DNA of 14,736 nt from an uncultured Lachnospiraceae bacterium (GTDB taxonomy: Bacteria; Bacillota; Clostridia; Lachnospirales; Lachnospiraceae): the NCBI GenBank assembly GCA_902803015.1, contig CADCOL010000252.1, positions 1-14,736 on the forward strand, read 5' to 3'. A program made the position numbers and the translations under genes. Below are positions 1-6,343 of this stretch, piece after piece. The stretch's first letter is position 1. Each line of letters starts with the position of its first letter. The notes beneath the pieces are model-generated. The model was not told the origin of the DNA and searched no databases. It saw only the letters and a program-made list of their open reading frames with translations.

Positions 1-1343
1 TCCATGATCGGCTTGTACGCCGGGCGGATGATTTTACCGTTGTTTGCAAGCTCTTCCATGCGGTGAGCGCTCCAGCCGACGATTCTTGCGATGGCAAACA
101 TCGGTGTAAAGAGTTCGAGCGGAAGACCGAGCATGTTGTAAATGAAGCCGGAATAGAAGTCGACGTTAATGGAAACGCCCTTGTACATTTTACGTTCGGA
201 AGCAATGATTTCCGGAGCGAGACGTTCCACCATCGAGTAAAGAGCAAATTCGTCATCCAGACCTTTTTCGTGAGAGAGAGCGGCAACATGTTCTTTCAGG
301 ATAAGGGAACGGGGATCGGATTTCGAATAAATCGCATGTCCGACACCGTAAATTAAGCCGGCATGATCGAATGCATCGCGGTGTAAGAGTTTCTTTAAGT
401 ATTCGGATACTTCGTCTTCATCCTTCCAGTCTCTGACTTCACGTTTCATTTCGTCAAACATCTGAACAACCTTGATGTTCGCTCCGCCGTGACGGGGACC
501 TTTTAAGGAGCCGATGGCTGCCGCGATGGCAGAGTAGGTATCGGTCAGGGAAGACGTAACAACATGGGTGGTAAACGTGGAATTGTTACCGCCGCCGTGC
601 TCCATGTGAAGAACGAGAGCGATGTCCAAAAGTTTCGCTTCAAGCGGCGTGTATTTGCTGTCCGGACGCAGAAGATGCAGAATATTTTCCGCTGTGGAAA
701 GCTCCGGTACCGGAGGATGGATATAAAGGCTTTCTCCTTCGTGATAGTGGTTGTAAGCCTGATATCCGTAAATTGCAAATTCCGGGAAAAGCGAAATCAG
801 CTGCAGACTCTGACGAAGTACGTTCGGAAGGGAAGTGTCGTCCGCACGGTCGTCATAGGAATACAGGGTTAAAACGCTTCTTGCAAGCGTGTTCATCATA
901 TCGGTACTCGGCGCTTTCATAATAATATCGCGCACGAAAGAAGTCGGAAGAGAACGGTAATTGCCGATCATTCCGCAGAAAATATCCAGTTCTTCTTTTG
1001 TCGGGAGTTTGTCGAATAACAAAAGATATGCCACTTCTTCGAATCCGAAACGATTCTCGGATGTAAAACCGGCAACCAGATCTTTTACATTGTAACCGCG
1101 ATAGAAGAGTTCACCGTGAGTGGGAACCTGTTCGCCGTTAACGAGTTTGTTCGCGCGGACATCGGAAATGTGGGTAAGGCCCGCCAATACGCCCTTACCG
1201 TTTAAGTCACGAAGACCGCGTTTTACTTCATATTTGGCAAAAAGCTCGTTTTCAATAATGCTGGTTTCTTCCACGCGCTTTGCCAAAGACACGATTTCCG
1301 GTGTAATGACCGTTATATCGTCCGTGTTCTTCATAATTGCCAT
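1..1343 (-). CDS. gltA: Citrate synthase, 3' end beyond the window
   Basis: Condenses acetyl-CoA with oxaloacetate to citrate, the entry to the oxidative branch that supplies 2-oxoglutarate and glutamate in anaerobes. The 447 visible codons read without interruption. Seen: EHGGGNNS (about 248-255), GSLKGPRHGGAN (278-289), GVGHAIY (333-339) and VDFYSGF (394-400). By family knowledge, H285, H336 and D395 match the two catalytic histidines and the aspartate. The protein carries roughly 40 residues before the conserved fold, and only a few C-terminal residues should be missing. The start ATG at 1343 follows an AAAAGGGG ribosome site (about 1350-1357); a second in-frame Met at codon 4 is a weaker choice. 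Its promoter is at 1390-1418, and the gene is divergent from the 6S RNA. A 2-methylcitrate synthase cannot be excluded from sequence alone, but there are no propionate-pathway genes beside it. Confidence 0.93.
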   Translation of the reverse strand, partial: MAIMKNTDDITVITPEIVSLAKRVEETSIIENELFAKYEVKRGLRDLNGKGVLAGLTHISDVRANKLVNGEQVPTHGELFYRGYNVKDLVAGFTSENRFGFEEVAYLLLFDKLPTKEELDIFCGMIGNYRSLPTSFVRDIIMKAPSTDMMNTLARSVLTLYSYDDRADDTSLPNVLRQSLQLISLFPEFAIYGYQAYNHYHEGESLYIHPPVPELSTAENILHLLRPDSKYTPLEAKLLDIALVLHMEHGGGNNSTFTTHVVTSSLTDTYSAIAAAIGSLKGPRHGGANIKVVQMFDEMKREVRDWKDEDEVSEYLKKLLHRDAFDHAGLIYGVGHAIYSKSDPRSLILKEHVAALSHEKGLDDEFALYSMVERLAPEIIASERKMYKGVSINVDFYSGFIYNMLGLPLELFTPMFAIARIVGWSAHRMEELANNGKIIRPAYKPIM

Positions 1344-1389
1344 TTGTTTCCCCTTTTACATTTTTTTCTTTCGCAAGTTAAGTACATAA

Positions 1390-1418
1390 ATTTTATCAAA
1401 AAACGGTTGACGTATCAA
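1390..1418 (-). promoter_or_regulatory. Sigma-A-type promoter of citrate synthase
   Basis: Reading the minus strand, a -35 TTGATA (1418-1413), a 17-base spacer and a -10 TAAAAT (1395-1390) stand about 47 bases before the start codon. Predicted transcript start is near 1383, giving a 5' leader of about 40 bases with no long hairpin. Confidence 0.65.
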
Positions 1419-1486
1419 GAAATATTATGTGAACAATTTTTGAATGAAGGTACAATGAAAATAAAGTATATTTTCTTTGAAAACAG

Positions 1487-1515
1487 TTGATTTACATAAC
1501 AACATTTGGTACAAT
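1487..1515 (+). promoter_or_regulatory. Extended -10 promoter of 6S RNA
   Basis: TTGATT (1487-1492), a 17-base spacer and TACAAT (1510-1515), with TG at 1507-1508 giving an extended -10. The predicted start, about 1522, coincides exactly with the 5' edge of the closing stem of the RNA, so promoter and RNA structure support each other. Confidence 0.8.
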
Positions 1516-1521
1516 AAAAGT

Positions 1522-1700
1522 GCCTCGAGATGTGGGCGTATCTAGTAATTTTGATCCTACATCACTTTAAACGGTAATCCTATACATTTGGCGGATGTCA
1601 GGCCTCACCGGATATCAGTGGAAGACAGCAAACCAAGTTGCGGACAACCACCTGGCTTACGGCTAGGAGTCAAAATACTAGATCTGCATTTCGGGCTCTT
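1522..1700 (+). ncRNA. ssrS: 6S RNA (SsrS-type regulator of RNA polymerase)
   Basis: 6S RNA is a long, mostly double-stranded RNA that mimics an open promoter, binds sigma-70/sigma-A holoenzyme and dampens transcription in slow growth. The non-coding stretch folds as one long rod of about 175-180 nt. The closing stem pairs GCCU plus GAGAUGUG (1522-1534, one bulged C) with UGCAUUUC plus GGGC (1685-1696). A second near-perfect stem pairs 1540-1559 with 1664-1683, each arm about 20 bases with one bulge. The interior holds a looser central region and an apical arm, with GUCAGG around 1597-1602 able to pair with CCUGGC around 1651-1656. Size, rod shape, central bubble and dedicated promoter match the 6S family. 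The 3' stem is followed by UCUUUCUUU. I assign the family from structure and resemblance, not from a covariance search. Confidence 0.82.
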
Positions 1701-1726
1701 TCTTTGCACATTTGAGGAATAGGACT

Positions 1727-2737
1727 GTGAGAAGATTTTTTCAGAAAGCGTATTTTGAAATCCGTAAGTTCAGCTATATGTACAAAGAACTGGAAGTCTC
1801 GGCGCACGCTGCGGCCGCGAGCTTCTATTTATTTTTGTCCATAATCCCGTTAATCGGATTGTTTCTTACAATCATTCCGTATTCACCCATTACGCAGGAC
1901 CAGCTAAGCAAGTTCCTGTCCCTGATTCTCCCGACGTCTTTGGATGCGTTTATTGACGCTGTGACGTTGCAGATGTACGGACAGGGACCTTTCTTTTTGA
2001 TTGTCTCTGCGGTTGTTCTGGTATGGTCCGCAGGAAAAGGAATGCAGTCCATTACGAGAGGATTAAATGCCGTAAACGGTGTAAAGAACGAGAAAAGAAG
2101 TTTCTTCATCCTTCGCTTTGAAGCCTGTTTATATACCACAATTCTGGTCGTAATGATGATTTTAAGCGTTGCCGTCACATTTATCGGCAAATTTCTTATG
2201 ACCAGAATCATGGACCAGACAGGCGTAAACTTAAAACTGTATATTAATTTGCTGGAAAACAGACATCTCGTTGAGTGGTTGATTCTGGCCGTATTTTTCA
2301 GCATTCTTTACGGACTGGTTCCGTATCATAAAAACTTTCCGCACAGAATGTGGCGCGGAGGTCTTTTTGCCGGTGTGACCTGTACACTGTTTTCCTGGGG
2401 ATTTTCGTTTTACCTCGAACATTTCCACGGCTTTTCGATGTACGGCTCGATGGCAACAATTATGATTACAATGTTCTGGATTTTCGGATTTATGACATTT
2501 TTCTTTGCAGGGGCGCTTATTAATGTATTTTACTGGGATTATTCCGAACGCAGAAGAAACAAAAGATCGGGCGGACCGATTCGCGAAAGAGAGATTCTGA
2601 CACGCGATATCGATAAATACGGCGTGGTAAACGCAAAAAGACGTCACAAAAAGAAAGCGAACAGGAACAGAAAAGACGAGATGCCGGAAGTGAACAAGGC
2701 ATCTGCGGAAGCGCAAATTAAGGAAATATCACAATAA
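1727..2737 (+). CDS. YihY/BrkB-family inner membrane protein
   Basis: A polytopic membrane protein of 336 residues. The family was once called RNase BN in error; its true function is not settled, with proposals of transport or envelope roles. Seen: about six hydrophobic helices and the family's conserved stretches, including ASFYLFLSIIPL in helix 1, GMQSITRGLNAVNG after helix 2, and YGLVPYHKNFPHRMWRGG before helix 5, then a YGSMATIMITMFW helix. The last 60 or so residues are a strongly basic, probably cytoplasmic tail. I choose GTG at 1727 because GAGGA (1714-1718) sits 8 bases before it. The in-frame TTG at 1712, five codons upstream, has no ribosome site. The gene lies right after the 6S RNA and 11 bases before the lipoprotein gene, so the two coding genes are probably co-transcribed. 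Confidence 0.87.
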   Translation: MRRFFQKAYFEIRKFSYMYKELEVSAHAAAASFYLFLSIIPLIGLFLTIIPYSPITQDQLSKFLSLILPTSLDAFIDAVTLQMYGQGPFFLIVSAVVLVWSAGKGMQSITRGLNAVNGVKNEKRSFFILRFEACLYTTILVVMMILSVAVTFIGKFLMTRIMDQTGVNLKLYINLLENRHLVEWLILAVFFSILYGLVPYHKNFPHRMWRGGLFAGVTCTLFSWGFSFYLEHFHGFSMYGSMATIMITMFWIFGFMTFFFAGALINVFYWDYSERRRNKRSGGPIREREILTRDIDKYGVVNAKRRHKKKANRNRKDEMPEVNKASAEAQIKEISQ

Positions 2738-2748
2738 AGGAGTTATTC

Positions 2749-5199
2749 ATGAAAAAGAGAAGTATCATCACAAGAGTATCCGTTGCACTGCTTGCGCTTG
2801 CAACGGTTGTTTCGTTCCCGGGGTGCGGAAAGAAAAAGACTTCCGGTCTGGTGGACGATGTTGCCAATTCCGAGAACGCAAAAAATGCGGTCTTTAAGCA
2901 GGCAAACAAGGTGGAGCTTGATTTTTTCCCAAATATGGTAAGAGTTGACGGCGATGATGTGATTTATTTTACATCGAATACGGGTTACTACGGCGGAAAA
3001 TTCGGACCGGTCGGTTCCCTGGAAGTGGAAGATTCCCAAAACGCAGCGCCTGCGGATGAAGAGAATCACGATGCACCCGAAGACGGTGAAAATCCGGAAG
3101 ACGGCGAGAATCCCGAAGACGGAGAGGGAGAAGGCGGGGACTATGAAGAACCTGCCGGACCTTCCTATACGGCAGCATGGGTTTTCGGTGATAAAGAAGG
3201 TAATGTCGGAAAAACTTTTACGTATTCTCCCGAGTGCGGAAATGCGGATGTATACGATTTTGCCGTATTGGAAGACGGCAATCTTTGTCTGCTTGAGAAC
3301 CAATGGATCGATTCCGAAGACGGCGCCGAACTTCAGCGTGCAATCGTAATTGTTTCGAAAGACGGAAAAGAAATAAGCAGAAACGATTTACAGACGCAGT
3401 CCGACATGTACATGGACTGCATACAGATCCTTCCGGACGGCGGATTAATCTGCAGCGCCGAAGACGGAATTACGCTTTACTCGAAGGATGGAAAGAAAAA
3501 GGGCGCTTTAAAATTAAATGCGGATGAGTATGTATATAATCTGGTCTGCACGAAAAAAGGCGATGTTTACGCCATTATTCAGTTGGAGAGCGGAATGGAA
3601 GCCAGACCGGTGGATTTGGAGCATATGTCATTCGGAGCTTCCTTTGCATTCCCCCAGAGCGAATTTTACAACCTGATGATTGCGGATGGACATGATATTT
3701 ACTCCAGAGGTCAGAACGGTATTTATGCATATGATTTCGACGGTGCGGTAACGACTCCGATTTTGAATTTCGTGGATTCCGATTTAAACCGTGATACGGT
3801 TATGAGTGCTGCCGTGATTGACCCCGAAACCATTTTCATCGTGGAAGAAGACCCGGATTCCGAAGAGGGCGGCATGATGAACAGCATTTACAAAAAGGTT
3901 CCGCCCGAACAGGTTAAGGATAAAACAATCATTACGCTTGGCGGTATCTATGTAAACGATTCCGATTTGCAGAGCATGATTATCAAATTCAACAAACGCA
4001 GTGACGAATACAGGATCCGTATCGTGGACTACAGCTCCTTAATTACGGACGGAGATTACGAAGCTGCGGAAAAACAGTTTAGAAACGATATCCTGACGAA
4101 ATCCGGTCCGGACATTATTCTGACATCCGGTTTAAGCAACCCCAGACTCTACATGAAGAAAAAGGTGTTTGCGGACATGTATCCCCTGATGGCGGAGAAT
4201 AATATCAGCAAGGACGACTTTCTCCCGAATGTACTTGAAGCCGGCTCAATGAACGAAAAACTGCTTATGTTTATCCCGAAATTCTATGTTCAGGGCTATT
4301 ACATGAAGCAGAATCTGATTCCCGGACAGAACAGTGCATCTGTAAATGATATCCGCGCGCTGGAACAGAAATACAATTGCGAAGGCAAATCCATTCCGTA
4401 TTGCAACAGGGAAGGCCTTATTTACAATGCGATTTACATGTCCGGCAAAGAGTTCTATGATCCGGACACCGGTAAATGCAACTTCGATTCCCAGGACTTC
4501 ATCGATCTTCTGGAATGGGCCAAATCTTTCCCTTCCTCGGAAGACAGTACCGAGGAGACATATGATTACAATTATTCGGATCAGCGCGATATGTTCCATT
4601 CCAACAAGCTGCTCCTTACGGAAGTCGGACTCGGTTCATTCCGTAATTTTAATTCCACCGAGCAGGAACAGTTCGGAGAACCGATTGCATTCATTCCGTT
4701 CCCGAATTCCAGCGGAAACGAAGGCGGAATTCTCTACGAAGACAAGGCTTTTGCCATTGCGTCCCAGAGCAAGAACAAGGAAGCTGCTTTTAAGTTCATT
4801 ATGTTGTTTATGGATGAAGAGTATCAGATGCCGGGCGAAACCGAATATTATGCATATGGCTTCCCTTCACTGAAGGCGGCATTCGATCAGGCCGGCGAGT
4901 ACTCCAAGGAAAGAACCTACTGGATCGACCCCGAAACCGGAAAGAAAGAATATTACGACGAAACCTATTATGACGAAAAGACCGGCAAAGAAATTGTGAT
5001 TAAGCCGATTTCCGATGACAGACTTGCCTACATCAAGGACAGAATCATCGCATGCAAGACACTTCGAAGCTTTGACCAGGAAATCATTAATCTGGTAAAT
5101 GAAGAGGCGGCACCGTACTTTGCAGGTGAAAAATCGGCACAGGAAGTTGCAAACATCATTCAGAGCCGTGTCAGCATTTATGTAAGAGAAAATCAGTAG
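2749..5199 (+). CDS. Large lipoprotein: sensor-like N-terminal region fused to ABC-type solute-binding domain
   Basis: An 816-residue exported protein. Residues 1-26 are a lipoprotein signal peptide with lipobox SFPGC, so Cys26 should be lipidated on the outer face of the membrane. Residues about 55-385 contain repeated beta-type blocks, many built as G-x-(V/L)-x plus acidic DGN or DGG turns (for example EDGNLCLLE, PDGGLICSAEDG, KKGDVYAII), which suggests a beta-propeller. A low-complexity PEDGEN/PEDGEG triplet (110-127) lies between them. From about 392 to the end, the text (SDLQSMIIKFNKRSDEYRI, GPDIILTSG, KNKEAAFKFIMLFM) resembles family-1 extracellular solute-binding proteins, usually sugar binders. 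At roughly twice the usual solute-binding length it is a fusion. No permease or ATPase gene is in the window. A strong AAAGGAG lies 6 bases before the ATG. The ligand is unknown. Confidence 0.8.
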   Translation: MKKRSIITRVSVALLALATVVSFPGCGKKKTSGLVDDVANSENAKNAVFKQANKVELDFFPNMVRVDGDDVIYFTSNTGYYGGKFGPVGSLEVEDSQNAAPADEENHDAPEDGENPEDGENPEDGEGEGGDYEEPAGPSYTAAWVFGDKEGNVGKTFTYSPECGNADVYDFAVLEDGNLCLLENQWIDSEDGAELQRAIVIVSKDGKEISRNDLQTQSDMYMDCIQILPDGGLICSAEDGITLYSKDGKKKGALKLNADEYVYNLVCTKKGDVYAIIQLESGMEARPVDLEHMSFGASFAFPQSEFYNLMIADGHDIYSRGQNGIYAYDFDGAVTTPILNFVDSDLNRDTVMSAAVIDPETIFIVEEDPDSEEGGMMNSIYKKVPPEQVKDKTIITLGGIYVNDSDLQSMIIKFNKRSDEYRIRIVDYSSLITDGDYEAAEKQFRNDILTKSGPDIILTSGLSNPRLYMKKKVFADMYPLMAENNISKDDFLPNVLEAGSMNEKLLMFIPKFYVQGYYMKQNLIPGQNSASVNDIRALEQKYNCEGKSIPYCNREGLIYNAIYMSGKEFYDPDTGKCNFDSQDFIDLLEWAKSFPSSEDSTEETYDYNYSDQRDMFHSNKLLLTEVGLGSFRNFNSTEQEQFGEPIAFIPFPNSSGNEGGILYEDKAFAIASQSKNKEAAFKFIMLFMDEEYQMPGETEYYAYGFPSLKAAFDQAGEYSKERTYWIDPETGKKEYYDETYYDEKTGKEIVIKPISDDRLAYIKDRIIACKTLRSFDQEIINLVNEEAAPYFAGEKSAQEVANIIQSRVSIYVRENQ

Positions 5200-5225
5200 A
5201 AAAGAGAAAAAGAACGTAGTATAAT
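5197..5225 (+). promoter_or_regulatory. Promoter of pheST
   Basis: A perfect -10 TATAAT (5220-5225) with a 17-base spacer from a weak -35 TAGAAA (5197-5202), which overlaps the stop codon of the preceding gene. The predicted start near 5232 leaves only about 44 bases of leader before pheS. Confidence 0.65.
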
Positions 5226-5235
5226 AATGGTTTGG

Positions 5236-5264
5236 GCGGGCTTGTAAAGACTGAAGTAACCCGC
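5236..5264 (+). promoter_or_regulatory. Short hairpin in the pheS leader
   Basis: GCGGG (5236-5240) can pair with CCCGC (5260-5264) around a 19-base loop. It begins about 4 bases after the predicted transcript start, and its 3' arm directly abuts the AGGAGG ribosome site (5265-5270). It could stabilise the message or tune initiation. It is too small to be a T-box. Confidence 0.35.
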
Positions 5265-5275
5265 AGGAGGAAATT

Positions 5276-6295
5276 ATGCAGGAACAATTAAACGAGATTA
5301 AAGCGAAAGCGCTTTCGTTGATTTCCGCCGGAGACACTCCGGAAAAATTGAACGAAATCAAAGTATCCATTCTCGGAAAGAAGGGTGAACTGACCGCAAT
5401 CATGAAGTCCTTAAAGGATGTTGCGCCCGAGGAACGCCCGAAGGTCGGACAGATGATTAACGATGCCCGTGCCGAGATTGAAAAGAATCTGGAAGAAGCA
5501 ACTGCAAGATTGCAGGCACAGCTTCGCGATGCCAAATTAAAGGCGGAAGTCATCGATGTTACGCTTCCTTCCAAGAAGCCTGTCATCGGTCACAGACATC
5601 CGAACAGCATTGCACTCGAAGAAGTGGAGAGAATCTTTATCGGACTCGGTTACGAAGTTTGTGAAGGCCCCGAAATCGAAAAAGACTATTACAATTTTGA
5701 GGCACTTAACATTCCTGCGGATCATCCCGCAAAAGATGAACAGGATACATTTTACATCAATGCGGACATGCTGCTTCGTACGCAGACTTCCTCCACGCAG
5801 ATTCATGCAATGGAGAACGATAAGCCGCCCATCCGTATTCTGGCACCCGGAAGAGTATTCCGTGCCGATGAAGTGGATGCAACCCATTCCCCTTCCTTCC
5901 ATCAGATCGAAGGACTGGTTGTCGACAAGAACATTACGTTTGCCGACCTGAAGGGTACGCTGGCTGAGTTCGCAAAGGAACTTTTCGGAGAAGATACCAA
6001 GGTAAAATTCAGACCGCATCATTTCCCTTTTACCGAGCCTTCCGCGGAAATGGATGTTTCCTGCTTTAAGTGCGGCGGCAAGGGATGCCGTTTCTGTAAG
6101 GGATCCGGCTGGATTGAGATTCTCGGCTGCGGCATGGTTCATCCCAGAGTTCTGGAAAAATGCGACATCGACCCGAAGGAATACACCGGTTTCGCATTCG
6201 GTGTGGGACTCGAACGTATCGCATTGTTAAAATATGAAATCGACGACATGCGTCTGCTTTATGAGAACGATGTGCGTTTCCTGAATCAGTTTTAG
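5276..6295 (+). CDS. pheS: Phenylalanine--tRNA ligase alpha subunit
   Basis: Catalytic subunit of the (alpha-beta)2 enzyme that charges tRNA-Phe in the cytoplasm. At 339 residues it has the normal bacterial length. Residues 1-85 form the charged helical tRNA-binding arm (EQLNEIKAKALSL and on). The class II core follows: motif 1 near HPNSIALEEVERIF (about 108-121), motif 2 in FRADEVDATHSPSFHQIE (195-212) and motif 3 in GFAFGVGLERIALL (about 304-317), ending in the family-typical NDVRFLNQF. Between motifs 2 and 3 a Cys cluster, C263-x2-C266-x4-C271-x2-C274, is present as in many Gram-positive PheS proteins. AGGAGG lies 5 bases before the ATG. The gene has its own promoter and is followed 48 bases later by pheT. 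Confidence 0.97.
   Translation: MQEQLNEIKAKALSLISAGDTPEKLNEIKVSILGKKGELTAIMKSLKDVAPEERPKVGQMINDARAEIEKNLEEATARLQAQLRDAKLKAEVIDVTLPSKKPVIGHRHPNSIALEEVERIFIGLGYEVCEGPEIEKDYYNFEALNIPADHPAKDEQDTFYINADMLLRTQTSSTQIHAMENDKPPIRILAPGRVFRADEVDATHSPSFHQIEGLVVDKNITFADLKGTLAEFAKELFGEDTKVKFRPHHFPFTEPSAEMDVSCFKCGGKGCRFCKGSGWIEILGCGMVHPRVLEKCDIDPKEYTGFAFGVGLERIALLKYEIDDMRLLYENDVRFLNQF
5304..5317. promoter_or_regulatory. Perfect 14-bp palindrome resembling a CcpA (cre) site, inside pheS
   Basis: CGAAAGCGCTTTCG is self-complementary over all 14 bases, with the central CG typical of LacI/CcpA-family operators. It matches the palindromic cre form TGAAAGCGCTTTCA at 12 of 14 positions, differing only at the two outermost bases. 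It lies about 72-85 bases after the predicted pheS transcript start, covering codons 10-14. The same bases encode AKALS, so chance through coding is possible. Confidence 0.35.
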
Positions 6296-6343
6296 TAACT
6301 GATACAATACACATCATAGTTTGGACGAAAGAGGATATTACGA

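Noticed and set aside
1451..1456. A TACAAT box on the plus strand as a second 6S promoter
   Set aside because: No -35 or extended -10 at proper spacing was seen; the promoter at 1487-1515 is far better.
1522..1700. The structured region before yihY as a riboswitch
   Set aside because: The rod-like fold with a long closing stem that starts at the transcript start, and the length of about 180 nt, fit 6S RNA; I saw no ligand-core consensus and no alternative terminator.
1712..1726. TTG at 1712 as the start of the YihY-family protein
   Set aside because: No ribosome site precedes it, while GAGGA at 1714-1718 is ideally spaced for the GTG at 1727.
2231..2716. Antisense open frames opposite yihY
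   Set aside because: They are Cys/His/Arg-rich shadows of a membrane protein gene with no start signals.
6062..6097. Cys cluster in PheS as a DnaJ-type zinc finger or gene fusion
   Set aside because: The same Cys-rich insert is common in Gram-positive PheS, and the flanking motifs are continuous.
5537..6142. 201-codon open frame antisense to pheS
   Set aside because: pheS is a certain gene here; the antisense frame has no recognisable domain and reflects codon bias.
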